Of a stretch of DNA of 64,000 nt, positions 1-12,700 are shown piece after piece. Position numbers and translations under genes: made by a program. The DNA is from Arthrinium phaeospermum. Lineage: Eukaryota > Ascomycota > Sordariomycetes > Amphisphaeriales > Apiosporaceae. Where the stretch lies: NCBI GenBank assembly GCA_006503535.1, contig QYRS01000004.1, positions 1,550,001-1,614,000 on the forward strand, in the 5' to 3' direction. The notes under the pieces were generated by a model. The model ran no database searches. It was not told the origin of the DNA and saw only the letters and a program-made list of their open reading frames with translations. Position 1 is the stretch's first letter; each line of letters begins with the position of its first letter.

Positions 1-409
1 GCTTTGAACCCGCTAGACTTCTAGGGACTGTACGTGTCTTAGCCAGATTTGGGACATACTGCGAGAATGGGGAAAAGCAAAGCACTCCTCACATCGTCTG
101 TTCTATGATCTTGGAGGGTTTTGTGAATATGTACAGAGAAGGTAGAACTCCATCTGTTTGCTCTCTTGTTATTTTTTCTGGCCATGATCTAGCTAGTACG
201 GATATCCGTAATTATCAGGGCATGAAACACGATCAACGATAGTCGTGAATGGTAATTGTACAAAGGGACTCCTCCCGTAACATCCTCCCAAGGTATCTCG
301 TCTCGTCAGTCTAGAAATCTCAATACTCATGCCATCAAACCCTCCAGGCTTTGCCTGTGAATATTGTTCCTAGTATCTTCACAGAAGATATCGTTTAGGA
401 AATGTGTGT

Positions 410-640
410 TCAGCTCGTACAGAAATGCAAAAACGCCTCCAGTGCTTTTTTCAGGGATTTCTCCTCCATAAGGCTGCTCGCTCGTATACCACGCCGGGTT
501 ACGAGAACAGAAACAATGACAACTGGGTAAAGCGCGGAAGTGACAATAGTATCGTACAGGAACGTCAATGGAAAAAGAAAGACAGGAAGCCCACCAAATG
601 GCTCGACCAAACACCGGTACGCCGTGAAGTGGTATTTGTA
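410..640 (-). pseudogene. Hydrophobic ORF relic, unrecognised
   Basis: On the minus strand one frame is open for about 75 codons and ends in a stop at 410. It has no ATG near its upstream end. The translation holds two hydrophobic stretches (around LPVFLFPLTFLYDTIV and ALYPVVIVSVLV) followed by a charged amphipathic helix ending near EEKSLKKALEAFLHF. That composition is protein-like, but I see no start, no convincing splice partner and no family match. It could be the decayed last exon of a membrane-protein gene or chance. The rest of 1-886 shows nothing I can assign; it lies downstream of the BTB gene. Confidence 0.2.
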
Positions 641-886
641 TCATCATCTTGCCACGTTCGAATCCCAAGTCTTGAGTGAAGAGAAATGAAATGAACATAA
701 ATCATTAGGTTTCGAGGAGATGATTAGACGCTGAAAAATGAGAAGTGTGTAAGGGCAAGATGGAAGGACGTGGTCGCAGCAAAGTAGCCATTGTGTGTGG
801 CCTAGAAGAAGTGCTTGTTGCTGCGTGGGGTGTTCCTATGAGCCATATTAGAAACGTGAGGCGATATGAACAAATAGCATGGAAAC

Positions 887-1859
887 TTACGAAGTCGTGG
901 AGATGTCATCAACATGGTTGCATAGGGCTACGAACAGATCGAAGAAGAGCTGAGTCCCGCCATTATACATTTCAAGCTGCATGGTTCCACTGCGCTTGAA
1001 CGTGCTGCGGCTCCGGATGATGAGGGCAAGGTAATGTGCCCTCAACTTGGAATCAGTGTCGGGCGTGTTGGCATAGGCATAGCGAGCCGATGCCAGGATG
1101 GTGCTGCACTGAATACCGGACTCTATGAGTAGTTGTTAGTATTTGAGTGAATAAGTGGACGATGGAGGGGAACCTACGGAGGCCTTGCTTTCGCAAAGAG
1201 ATTCGCTTGAGTTCCTCGAGCCCGTATCTATCAGCAGTGCAATAGATGACAGTATCCTTGAGAAGGTCGCCATCGGTAGCATGGTGATAGACGGTCGACT
1301 CGCCGCGGCCATCGTTCTCAAGCTGTTCAATCTCCCACGAGTTTCGCTTCTTGTTGTGGACCAAGCGAGGATAATAGTCCCCTTTGTACATGTACTCCAG
1401 GATAGACGAGAAGATTTCAGGCTCCTCATCAGCCAAGTAGATACGCTTGTTGTTCGCCGAGTCCGTATCCATGTACATGTCCGACAGGTGGCGTTGGAAC
1501 CAAGGCGATGCACAAAGGACATCTTCGTGGGCGGCGAAGATGCGTTGATCTCTTCCGATAACGAGGGTGACAATGGAAGGTGTCAAGGTGCTGTGTGAAT
1601 GAATGGATCAGACGACTGCAAATGACCAAGAAGGAAAATATCGATTATCTCGAAATTGGCAGACTTACCTCGCGGGAGACATGGATGCATCATGACCAGA
1701 CGACATCGTCGCTGTCGTAGGGCGGCGGCGTGGTTCATGGCGGCTTTTGGAGACGCCAGCATGGCTCTTGTTGAAGGAGGTGCTGGATTTGCTGACTTTG
1801 TGAGTCTTCGAAGAAGATCTGCTGGGCGGGGCCTCGTAACGCTTGCTGGTGCTGAACAT
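887..1859 (-). CDS. BTB/POZ domain protein
   Basis: Three exons on the minus strand: 1859-1669, 1590-1178 and 1122-887, giving 279 codons plus TAA. Both introns have GT/AG ends (78 and 55 nt) and frames join exactly. Exon 1 encodes a basic, Ser/Thr-rich, probably disordered leader of about 63 residues. Exon 2 carries the BTB fold, beginning near LTPSIVTLVIGRDQRIFAAH and including the typical DEEPEIF and LEYMYKGDYYP segments. Exon 3 has the C-terminal helical part found in fungal BTB proteins (ILASARYAYANTP, LFFDLFVALCNH). BTB domains dimerise and often act as adaptors for cullin-3 ligases or transcription factors; no second recognisable domain is present, so the partner is unknown. The ATG at 1859 is the first in the exon-1 frame; a further 5' exon cannot be excluded. 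Confidence 0.85.
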
Positions 1860-2605
1860 CTTGTTGGTTTGTGGGAGGTGTCTCGGATTGATGAGAACAA
1901 GTTGCGATTGAGTTTTCGAATTGCAGAAGTGTCAATCACGGACGAGCGACCGCAGAGAAGGCGGGTTGTCGGGGATGTCGTGATTTAAATGATTGCGATT
2001 TGGAGCATGCGAGCGACTTACACCGAAGAAATGATGGAATTACTGAGAAAGAGGGGGAAAAGAGATGTGTGACGACGAGTTCTTGTCTGCCTACCTGAGA
2101 TGCCGAGGGCGCGGATAATTGGAAGGGAAGAATTTGATGGGCCGAACGCCTCTTAAGTACTCTCAGGTCCTTACTGCCTGCTTACAGTGCACCGACTGCT
2201 CCTGCGTGAGGCCCCAAGGCAGTCGCGCTGTATAGTTGAGGGAACGCGTTCTAGATCCACTTAACTAATACGATAGTGACGGGTCAGCACGTGATCTTTT
2301 AATTTTCGCGAACTTAGGCGTCTCAAGGCCCAGTATTCTAGTGGGCTAAGCAGCCAAACGTAACCTAAAGCTCGCCTCCGGGAGGGATAATCGTGCACTG
2401 TAGTGTCAGGGAGTCCGGTGAATATGCCCATTGCAGGGACTTCAAGCCTTGGAAAAGCCCTTGGCTCAGGGGCACGGCCCGGGATCTTGCTGATGGTGTC
2501 GTTTGAAAAGGTATTTGCTAAAGGCAGCAACAACAAAATAGATTGCTTGCCTGCCAAGTAACCACTGGAGTAACCGCTGGAATAAACTGTACTGTACGTA
2601 CCTTG

Positions 2606-2652
2606 ATTATTCCATTTACTCCCGATTACGACGGGACAGTAAATGGAATAAT
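2606..2652. repeat. 15 bp perfect inverted repeat
   Basis: ATTATTCCATTTACT (2606-2620) is followed after 17 nt by its exact reverse complement (2638-2652). It could form a hairpin or be the end of a small inverted-repeat transposon. No second copy was noticed in the window. Confidence 0.6.
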
Positions 2653-3425
2653 ACATCAAACCTCCAGGTGCGATCATTTTAATAGATCTCAGTAGCCACT
2701 GCTTATGACACTTCTTCTTTGGCAAAGCTGCACACAATCTTGTATCGAGTTGCCGAGTCCAGTTCAGGGCATTGCATTGGTGGAAGGCGTATCTGCAGAT
2801 CTCGGACCCCTGTCTACGCCCCCGTGTCGCCCCGCTGGGCGAATTCACATCGCCCGCGGGCGATTGTTAGGTCTTTAGTGCTTACACCACTGTCAACCTC
2901 CTTTCCGGAACACACTTGCTAACAGTTCCTGGCAAATCGTGTTACCAACGATCCGATGCTCACTCGGCTGAAATGGGCTTGCGGCGGGGTTTGACCCTTG
3001 CTTCTGTTTAGTCTAGTAGGTGAGTTATATAGTAATCACACCTGTTTGAGCCGGGGATCGCTGTTTCCACGCATGGTTCCTCGTTTGCTTTTTAATGGCC
3101 ACATACACCAACAACACCCTTTGTGAGTCACGCTTCAACTTTCCGGGGCCCAAGGCTTCTCGAAGCCGGCCAGCGATGAACTCGCATTAGCATATGACTT
3201 ACATACATGGCCCGCATTTCGCCGGAGATGAAATGCATTAATAGACAGCCCATAGGCCTTCTAGCGCATCCACTCCTGTTACCGAACGTGTGTCAACTGC
3301 CAGTTCCTTTCGCCTTATATGGTGTTTCCTATAGCGCTGTCAAACTCCACGCTTCTGGAATAGGCATTCACTTAGATGCGAAGACGCTGCTTCTGGAATA
3401 ATACTTTCCGCCAGTGATTAGCAGG

Positions 3426-3734
3426 CTAATTTATCCGATAAGCATTATTCAATCCAATGGGATAAACGTACACCAACGGCAACAGTACGTCATAATCCAG
3501 TGGGAGAAACATTTTACCAATCAAGGAGATAGACACCGTCGATACTAGAAGACTCTTGATCATGCGTGTGTATGATATATCTGCTACCGCCTTGGCCCAA
3601 AGAGCTATGTGTCTGACACTGCCGGTCGCCAGTCGCGAGACGTGCTGAAAGTCATGGATGGAATCGCCGGTCAGATCGGCAACGTCGACGGACCTGCCGA
3701 ACACCTCCATGAGGTCCGGGTGCTTGCTCGCCAC
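3426..3734 (-). pseudogene. ORF relic, unrecognised
   Basis: A minus-strand frame of about 100 codons whose first half reads like real protein (for example HPDLMEVFGRSVDVADLTGD and HDFQHVSRLATGSVRHI). It opens with GTG rather than ATG, has no recognisable domain, and the sequence becomes AT-rich and hydrophobic towards the stop. It may be a fragment of a decayed gene. The complementary frame on the plus strand is also open, so chance is possible. Confidence 0.2.
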
Positions 3735-4070
3735 AGTGGAAAAAGAATATTGGATACGAGGCCTGCGTTAGTTCGAGGTTCTGCCCGAGCTGCTAGCCAA
3801 CGGGCGGCCTTGGACCACCCACCGGAGAGGGAGTATTGCCTATACAGTCGTTGCCAGAGTACCTTGTTATGTTATGTGGTCTGTGTAGTATATCTAGATG
3901 TGTGTCACTTGCTTCAATTGATACATATTGTGACTCGGCTTATCAAGTTGGTCATGCTTAATCACTATAAACGTACTCAATTCAGAGTAGTGATTCGAAG
4001 GAAGCGATTATCCGGGGGCGGGAGTAAAGGGTAGCAAAAAAGGGAGTGGCCCGACAAGGGGTCGAAAAAG

Positions 4071-4147
4071 TGACCGCAGAGGGAGTTGAACCCTCTTGCC
4101 TTTAAGTATAATACAAATAAGAATACTACCGCTAGGCTACACCGGCC
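4071..4147 (-). tRNA. tRNA-like sequence, probably pseudo-tRNA
   Basis: Read on the minus strand, this 77 nt stretch has an A-box-like TAGCCTAGCGG and a strong B-box with a perfect 5 bp T-stem (GAGGG-TTCAACT-CCCTC). The 5' and 3' ends pair only partly as an acceptor stem (about 5 of 7 positions, including one G-U). The anticodon arm is unusually AT-rich and does not form five good pairs; the best 7 nt loop, TTGTATT, would give GTA (Tyr) but with a weak stem. I read it as a degenerate tRNA or a tRNA-derived SINE head, not a functional tRNA. Confidence 0.35.
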
Positions 4148-5119
4148 CGGTCAAGAGAACTACATATCAATAAGGATTATAGAGTCTGGCTGGGGCCCCT
4201 CTGCGTCTTGGGTTGGGCGAGGAGACATCTAAGGTTTGGCGATGCCATGGTCTTGCTGGCGGGCTACCAGTCCAGGACTGCGGGATTCGCGGCTTGCAGC
4301 ATACAGTATGGCGCCCATGGCAGGTATACGCGGGTAGCTTTCTATTTCACATTATTAGGGCAGGAAATAATATATGCTGGTATAAAAGATGAGCGACATG
4401 CTTGTACTTATAAGGGAGGCCCTCAATATAGATCGTGATGCCCCTCGCGAACTTCTTGTGCCAGTTTAGGAAGGCGGCTTGCACTTGCTCACGGCAAATT
4501 GAAATCAGCATAGAAAACCAGTAAGATCCTTCAAGGAGTCGATTACAACCAACTGACTGACATCCGATCACTTGGTCGATCCTCGCGGGAACCCCTGGTT
4601 TCCCCACGCGGACCTCATGAAGCAAGGAGCATACTTATCCACGTGAGTATAGTCCCAGAACTGGTGTGTATATATACCACAGCCTGTCTAGTCTGAGTGC
4701 ACGAGACTAGATACTATATGATCCTGCCCCCTTGGGTTTGGCCTTGATGTAACCAGGGAACATATCCTCCCAACTGTAACTGGGTATCTATGCACTCCAT
4801 ATGTGTTTCGATGGACTTTTGGTAATTTGCAATAACCCCTTGATGGCTAGGGCGCTGCTCCCACCAGATAATACCGTACTGTACATGCCAGTGATCACCT
4901 GGTGCTATTGGTATAACGTTTATTCCACTAATATAACATCCAATGAAATAAACTGGCCTGTCGATTATTCACCCATAGTTGTACTAAAAGCAGCGCTATC
5001 GCCATCAAAGAGTTACATATTAGTCTACATCGTCTCCATCACACAGCCCTCCGAGCTCCTGGTATTATACATCGACGTTGGGGTGGGGATTTAATATACT
5101 TCTATTTCTATTTCTATAA

Positions 5120-8119
5120 TTATACACTCACATTCCCAACGACCCCCTCGCACCTCCCACAGAGCTGCTCCTCGACCGGCGCGATGTACCTCCAACAGCG
5201 AGGGCACTTGGCATCCCTGGGAGGGAGGACCGTGGCTGTGCCCTTGACACCACCACCGATCTCGATCTCGTGCTCGTACTTCCAGGCGGCTTGGCCGTCG
5301 ATAGCCGCGTTGACCTCGACCGAAGAGACCACGAACATCGCGTCCAGATCCTGTGCGTACCTGTCAAGCACCGTCTTCACCGCAGCGGCCTCGTCGGGCA
5401 CGGTCAGGACGACGGAGCTCTGCAGCGACTGGCCCAGGACCTTGTCGGAGCGAGCCCTTTCAAGACCAGCCTTGATGGCGGCATGGACCGTCATGAGGAC
5501 AGGGATGTCGTTGCGGACAGTGTCGAGGTCCAGAGTGAGACGGCTGGGATCGACGAGGGGCTCGTTGTAGAGCTGTTGCAAGGGATGGAGAGCCGAACTA
5601 TAGGGGTTTTTGATTAGTTACCTGCCACGAACAATGAGGGAACCATGCACTTACGCGTCCTGCTTGAGCCATTCCGGTCGGTGGTCCCAAGCTTCCTCTA
5701 CCAACGAAGGCGTCATGGGGGCAAGCATGCGAAGGAACCCATTGAGGATGGGCTCGAGCACACCACCGCCGTCGCCGCAGTAAAGTCGATCCTTCAGAGC
5801 CTCGAGATAGAACGCCGAGAAGTCGTTGTTGACCCATCGGTTGATGGCATTGAAGCCCTTGTAGAACTCGTGGTTGCCGAACGCAACCTCGACTTCTCGC
5901 ATGGTGTCCTGCAGCTGGACGATGGCAACATGGTCTGTGGCACTCAAAGGCGCCGATCGAGCCGACTGGTGCATAGAGCCCAGGAGCATCTTGATGATGG
6001 TTCGGTACTTGATCAAGGCAGTATGAATAGCCGAAAGCACGGGGACGCTGACTACGACATCTCGAGTATAATCGCTGCTAGCAGCCCATAGTCTGAGAGC
6101 GTCCGGGCCTAAAGCGTCATATTGAGGCGGTCCCTGGGCAGCCTTGCCCTTGAGCTTCATGGGGGGCAACAAGGTGCCGTTCATGACCTGATGCGGCTCC
6201 ATGACATTCCCTAGCGACTTGGACATCTTTTTACCCTCTTGATCCAATGTGAACCCGTGCGTGATCAACTGTTTGAAAGGGGCCCCTTTTACGAAGTCTG
6301 GGCCTTCAACTGCGCCAGCAGCGATACGTGTGAGAAGACTTGACTGGAACCAGCCCCGATGCTGGTCAGAGCCTTCTAGGCAGACATCAGATCGACCAGG
6401 CATCATGCTCCAGCTACTGCCGCTATCGAACCACACATCCATCGTGTCGGTACCGCGGCTGTACCCTCGGCCATGCAGGTCCGCCGGGATCCAAGCAGGG
6501 TCATCCAAGGCGTCCATATACCATGCATTGATACCACGCGCTTGGATGACGCCTATGATATGGCCGACAATCTCTTCACTGACAATCGCAGCGCCGTTGC
6601 TATCGTAGAGGGCTGGAATTGGCACACCCCAAGCGCGCTGTCGCGAGATACACCATTCACTCCTTCCCTTGACGAAGCTGAATAGGCGGTTCTTGCCTGA
6701 CTCTGGTACGAAGCGCACACTCTCCAAAGCAGCTAGGGCCTCATCCTTGATGGATGCAACGTCGGCGAACCATTGTTCTGTGGCCCTGATAACGACGGGT
6801 CGCTTCGTCCGCCAGTCGTACGGATACTTGTGCTGGTATTTCTCTGATGCCAGAACATCCTGACCCAACAAATCGATAACCGCTTGACTAGCGCCCTCGA
6901 TGACCGAGGGGGCCGTTGTCAACCTCGAGGGGTCGTCGGGGTACGCCTCCTGTGTGAAGATTCCCTCGTTGTTGATCGGAGCCGTGATGGGCAAGCCGAG
7001 TCCCCGGCAAACTTCGTAATCATCGAAACCATGACCCGGCGCCAAATGGACAAGACCAGTTCCTGAATCTGCCGAGACGAAATCGGCGTGTATTATGGGC
7101 TGGGGCTTTCCCGACTTCCCTTGCGCCGGATTCGTGTATTTCAGACCGCTCAGCTGGCGGCCTTGGATCGTCACTGAGCTGACTTTGCCTGGTATCTTGG
7201 CCAAGAAGGCTTCGACCCGGCTGGAAGCTACTAGGTAAGCCACACCATCATTCTCAACGATGACATACTCGAGGTCGTCGTGCACGGCGATGGCCTGATT
7301 GGCCGGCAGTGTCCATGGGGTGGTGGTCCATATGACTGCGTACAAGCGCGTCGCCGGCGGGACAGACTCCGCAAGCGAAGCGAGAGGCGAATGGGTTCTC
7401 CAAGACTCATCGATGGGAAACCGCACCCAAGCAGCGTTCGAGACATGGTCATCCCTGTACTCCAGCTCGGCCTCGGCGAGCGCGCTCTTGGAAGACGGGG
7501 ACCAGTAGACGGGCTTGTACCTCCGGTAGATGAGGCCCTTCTTGACCATCTTCTGGAACAGCCGCAGCTGCCTGATCTCGTAGGCCGCGTCCATGGTGGT
7601 CCACCGCCGGTCCCAGTCGCCCATGACGCCGAACGAGCGGAAGGCCTTCATCTGCTTGACGACCGTGTTCGTCGCCAGATTCCGTGCCACCTTGCGGGTC
7701 TCGATCGGCGACAGGTGCTTGCCGTCGGACTTCTCGATCGCTTTCAACTCGATGGGCAGCCCATGGCAGTCCCAGCCCGGAACATAGTCGACCTGGCGGC
7801 CCTGCTGGACCTGGACACGAATAATCATGTCCTTCAGGATTTTGTTCAGGGCATGGCCGACATGGAGGTCGCCGTTGGCGTACGGGGGGCCATCGTGAAG
7901 TATGAACTGGTTATCCGCGGGTCGGTTCGACTTCTGCCACTCGTAGTAGTCGTCGGCAGATCGTTTGACATACTGCTCCTTGAGCTGGGGCAGAGGTCTC
8001 GCTCTAGGCAGGCAAAAAAGGTTCAGTCAGAACGAACGTGGGAAGCTATTTCACAGAAGGGTCGCGTACGGAAAGGTGGACTTTGGCAGCCGCAGGGTTG
8101 CCGTCCATTTCTTTGCCAT
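5120..8119 (-). CDS. ISM1: Mitochondrial isoleucyl-tRNA synthetase
   Basis: Three exons: 8119-8070, 8003-5655 and 5597-5120, 958 codons. The class I signature is PPYANGDLHVGH (HIGH box HVGH at residues 64-67). The KMSKS loop is intact at about residues 608-612 (KKMSKSLGN), with the IleRS editing and catalytic regions between (GWDCHGLPIELKAIE, WCISRQRAWGVPIP, DVWFDSGSSW). The last 30 residues carry a four-cysteine zinc site (C931, C934, C946, C949), a feature of bacterial/mitochondrial-type IleRS. The protein charges mitochondrial tRNA-Ile. The N-terminus, MAKKWTATLRLPKSTF, is basic and hydroxylated as expected of a matrix-targeting sequence; the ATG at 8119 is the only ATG in that exon frame. 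Exon joins preserve frame with 66 and 57 nt introns. It shares a 369 bp divergent promoter with the next gene. Confidence 0.95.
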
Positions 8120-8488
8120 GACTACGTCGGGCTCATGGCGAGAACACCCGGTATACGATTCGGTTCTATCAGTCGCGTCACGCGCGCAGCTTAATCGTTT
8201 CCAGAGCTTCTGGGCAAAAGCTCGTTTCTCAATTGACTTTGTGCCCGCAAATCGGAATTCTTGCAGCTCAAGCCACCCAATGGCGGAATTGGACCGTGGT
8301 GGGGAGCGAACCTGACCCAATCAGAGAGCAGAAACGGGTAGGCTAGCGACATGTAAGCATGCAAGGCTACAACTCACCTATCCCTGATACCGTCATCGAC
8401 AGCGTCGAGCGAGATATGGTTGGAATATACCCGCGAAACACCATCTCTCATCTTGCAAGCCTGTTATGAGAGTGTCTCATAGTTCATA
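8120..8488. promoter_or_regulatory. Divergent intergenic promoter region
   Basis: 369 bp between the start codons of ISM1 (minus) and the following plus-strand gene. It must hold both promoters. I see no clear TATA box or other element I can name. Confidence 0.4.
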
Positions 8489-9770
8489 ATGGCGCCCATC
8501 CGGCGGTATCTTCGCATCACCAAGTACTCTGTCATCGAATGCCGCATTTACCTGGACAACCCGGCCCTTGCCCAGTCCTGGCTTCTCAACCCGCGGAAAC
8601 CAGTCCTGCCCCGAGTGATTGAGAGCGTACGTCCGCTCGTCCTGCCCAAGCTCCGCGAGGAGAGAGAGCGCAGCCGAAACAAGCGCAGTACCAAAAAGAA
8701 GGCTATCAAGGATCTCGTGGTCGAAGGTAAGTCCGTGTTGGAACATGCAAGTCATGCATGCTTTCCCGTTCCCGCTTTCCCAAAAGTCACTGTCTACCAG
8801 AGCTTCGCAGCTCGCGATGTACAGTACATTGGTGAGGGTTTTCGGCCCCCAGTGGCAGTTGTGTTGTTACACGCCCCCAGTGTGATCTGCAAGTGAGGAG
8901 AACCCAGGCTACTGTACTCCAATGCGGGACAGCGAATACGATGATGTAAAGTTGGAGATGCATATGTACGTTATTCCCAGTTTAACTGACCATATCCCGG
9001 GGTTGTGGGGTACCACTACAGATGACTTTGAGGTGTCCATCTTCCTCACCGAAACCACCACGCGCCATTCGCTGGTGACGAAACACAAACACTTCCACGA
9101 TACGACGCAGACCAAGCTGACGTCCAACTCGGGGCGCCTCGTGGGCGCTACACACGAAGCGCCCCTCGACGTGGACATGCATGCAGCGTCGGGGGCCATC
9201 ACCATCCGGCGCGAAGAGAGCGACGACGACGATCTGCCGCTGGAGGCGGTCCCCTTGGCCCCCGCGTCTGCTGCGGGTGGTGCTGCGGCAGCGGCGGCGG
9301 CTAGGAGCCGACCCAAGCGGGCGCGGAGAAATACGGCAGATGCGGAAGCCGAGGACGAGGCCCAGCAGCAGGGGGGCGACAGCGACTTCGAGGTTATCCC
9401 CTCGTCGGATGAGGACGGGGATGATGCATACAACGAGGGGGGCGGCCTGGCGCGATCAACCACGAGTGGCCAGCCCCCTGCCAAGCGACGCAAGGAGGCT
9501 GCCGCGGCAGATGAAGAGGATGCTACTGCGGACGGGGATGACAAAAAGAAACTGGCCATGGACATCTCGTATGAGGGCTTTTCCATCTACGGGCGAGTGC
9601 TCTGCCTGGTCGTTAAGCGCCGCGACCAGCAGAGCAATGCAACGGGAAGCGGTGGGGGCGGAGCGATCGGCAAGGGTAAACAGGGCGGCGGTTCAGCCAT
9701 GATGGAGAACTTTATCATTTCGACCCAGGTCCCCGCCGGAGCCGAAGCAGAAGCTACTACTACATCGTGA
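8489..9770 (+). CDS. Unrecognised protein with acidic low-complexity middle
   Basis: Two exons, 8489-8726 and 9022-9770, 328 codons; the 295 nt intron is long for this window but splices in frame (GTAAGT donor, ACAG acceptor). The N-terminal block (MAPIRRYLRITKYSVIECRI, NPRKPVLPRVIESVRPLVLP) and the segment after the intron (DDFEVSIFLTETTTRHSLVTKHKHF) look structured and conserved in style. The middle is low complexity: acidic clusters, alanine and glutamine runs and basic patches. A short C-terminal block, KKLAMDISYEGFSIYGRVLC, is again ordered-looking and is followed by a Gly-rich stretch and the tail MENFIISTQ. I do not recognise a named family. The basic/acidic pattern would suit a nuclear protein, but that is inference. 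A microexon in the long intron is possible. Confidence 0.75.
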
Positions 9771-12700
9771 TCTACTGCCTATGGCATGGGAATTCATGAC
9801 GCCTGCATGCGTTTGCTACAACCTACATACCTACTACTACTGCTGGAAATGCAAGTGTCGTACTATGCCGTTATTGCCTCTAATTAACATCCATATAAGA
9901 GCGGCCCCAACGAGATCATCATTCCCCTGCTCAATACTTTTTCAGCTGATTTGTCAGTGGCTTGCGAATCTGGAAATGTTGTGCATGGGGATGATATGGG
10001 AAAAGGTCCAAGCCACCGGATTCGCCAATCAAGAGACGAGATAATTATACGTCGTGTGGGCCAAGCAGCTCCTGTGGGGATCACAGGTCACACGGGGCGT
10101 CACACAGCCTGTCACACACCAAAATACAACCAAGATCCCAAGCAATACATCAAGCTAGACGACCCTTGGGTGGAGTGTGATAGAGAGAGTGTGGGGAAGT
10201 AGTTCATTCCTTCCCGTCATCGTCACACCCCAACATGCTGTTATTGTTGTACATGGCCGCATGCCGAGCAGGCCTCCCTCCTGCAAGGCCTGGGCGGGCT
10301 GCAGTTGGTTTGCAAGTCGTCGTCGATCTGTTTCATCAGCATTGAGCCGATGCGTTGCCCACCGCCTCCTCTCCCCCAATATTAGATTACCATACATTTA
10401 GATTGATATCTGTTGGCCAAGCCGCACGAGCTGAGCAGGCTTACGGGTGCATACTACATACAAGACTATTGATATAGGTGCTACCTCAACTCGCCTACAC
10501 ATAGCCCCCCCTCAATCGCCAATGCTGACGGGAATAGATAAGTGGCATCCCTACATCATTCGATAGCCTGCCCATTCGGCAGGGATTCGGTATCATAACC
10601 ATCCCGCAATGTTTGCTTGGTGTATGAGCTGTACGTGTCCAATGGCTGCAATCATATGATACCCCGGCGTCGATCAGCGCAAAATGAAACAACAACTCCA
10701 CGCTATTTGCGCTCAGCAGGAAGTACGGTAGCAATTACCTGCTGCCTGGCTGCCGACCCCTCCGGCTTTGCATCTTGCACGGAGAAACAAGTCCTCGGCC
10801 GGCACGCCGATTGAGACCCCTCCCCCCTGCTGGCCTGATCACGCGGCCATCAAAACGACTGGCATTATCTTATTATGTACTCCGTACTTGTATCATGATT
10901 CATCACGCTAATTACAGAAGCCCATGCAGTTGGCTCTGTCCATCGCGAGATACCCATCCATGCTTTGACCGAAAGTAAACGAAGTAGGGGTGGTATCGGT
11001 TACGTGGACACTTTGTTGTTTATTCGGGACAGCAATCATCAGGTTATGCTTTGTTGTCTCTTCCCGATACGTCTCAATGATCGCCAAATCCTGCGCCATC
11101 GGATGTCTCGCAGACTAACCAGCTGTTTGGGACTGGATGGCTCGCGAGCTACTTGCCGAAATGCTGGCGAGACGGGAAGTCCTGGACCCTTGACTGCTTC
11201 CCTAATTAGTTGTCCACAATCCCGGTAAGCACGCCTTCTCAGATAAGAAGAGCTTGGAATTGCCAATAAATGTAAGCAAAGGGCTGCATGGGGCTAAACA
11301 ACCAAAACACGGCCCACGCCTGGACTTCCTTTTTGGCGGAAACCGGGAAGGCGATAATGAATGTAGAGAACATGCTGTAGCCATGAGGTAGCAAGCAAGT
11401 GGCTGCCTTTGATCGTTGTGTCTTACCTGCAAGCCGGTGCCTTGGGCCTGTGGAGCTGAAAGAGCCATACGATGGAAGGCTTCTGGATTTCTTTAGTGCT
11501 TCGAAAAATCGAGACCGAGGTGTTGAGCAGGTCAAAAAAGCACTTCAAGGAGGATGCCCCTCAATCACGGAGCCGTCTCCAGCCAGTGGTGCTAAGATCA
11601 TGCGTGATTGGCTGTTGATAGGCCGTTCTGGGCGCAGACGTCAGCCGAGATGGTTGTGACTGTGTCTTGATTTTGCGAGCGAAGAGCCCGGGGCCTGTCC
11701 TGGCGCCTTGATAGGGAGATCACGACCTCCAGCCGAAAGATATGAGAGAGGTACACCATTGGCTGCTACGCCCAAGACAGCCACTTGCTTCTTTTTTTCC
11801 CATGGGGAACTAGCCCAAGGGGGGCACGGCAGGTCGTTCTGATGCTGGTAGCATCCGAAACAATGCTGACCGCCGATTTGGTGTGGTGGGATGTGGCCTT
11901 AGGTAATTTACACCCGGCTCACTGGGTCATGTCTGAACGGATTGCCAGAATAGTCCAACCCAGGCGGCGGCGTTGCAAGGGTTTGTCCCGAAAAGTGCAG
12001 CCAGCCGCTGCTCCACGTGGGAGCAACTGGTAGGTAGCACGGCACAAGCAGATTATGATCTGGTGGTAAAGATGCGTGCCTTGCTTTTGCCGATCTCCGT
12101 CAACAATGGTGGCCATTGGATGAGCAGCGCATGGCAGCAGGTCTCTTCCACCAAGCAACCTGGAAGTATGTTGCTGAGCAAGCTCGACATGGAGCCGAGC
12201 ACCGAGATATCCGCCTGAATACGACGTCTCGGAAGGCTCGTCATGGCCGGTATCAAGGCATGATATCACACAGGCCCGGTTTATTAGCTTCTTCTCTTCT
12301 GGATATGTCGGGCGTACGGCATGCGCGGAAATCGGTGTCAATATTCTCTCTCGTGGGGAGCTTGCTTCCATGTACCATAGTCGAACCACTTTCAAATCTG
12401 GTATGACGGCGTAAATTCGATTACAAATTACGCTGGTCGTACGGAGTACCAGAAGAAAAACACCAAGGATTGCCTGCCGTCAGCTGACAGGACGGCCGGG
12501 GTAGATGCGCTAGGTACCTTAATACGAGTACAACACTACAGAGATGACTCATTCTCAGCACGTCGTACGGACGAATCAGAAACAACGTGCCTGGCTAGCA
12601 CATCAGAGATGTACACGCATTTTGCTGGCAGCTGACCACCACCCAACAGGCCGGATATAAAGGCACAATATATATACCTCTCTTGGCTGAAAGCGGTTGC

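Larger units (their letters stand above)
1860..5119. other. Gene-free interval with relics
   Basis: A 3.3 kb stretch between the BTB start and the ISM1 stop without a credible intact gene. The open frames in it mostly begin at non-ATG codons, overlap each other on both strands and match nothing I know. It contains a 15 bp palindrome near 2.6 kb, an ORF relic near 3.4-3.7 kb and a tRNA-like sequence near 4.1 kb, listed separately. Base composition is more AT-rich than in the gene blocks, especially 3.8-5.1 kb, which fits decayed mobile DNA. Confidence 0.5.

Noticed and set aside
2261..2848. 195-codon minus-strand open frame
   Set aside because: No ATG-supported start or family; it spans the palindrome and AT-rich DNA.
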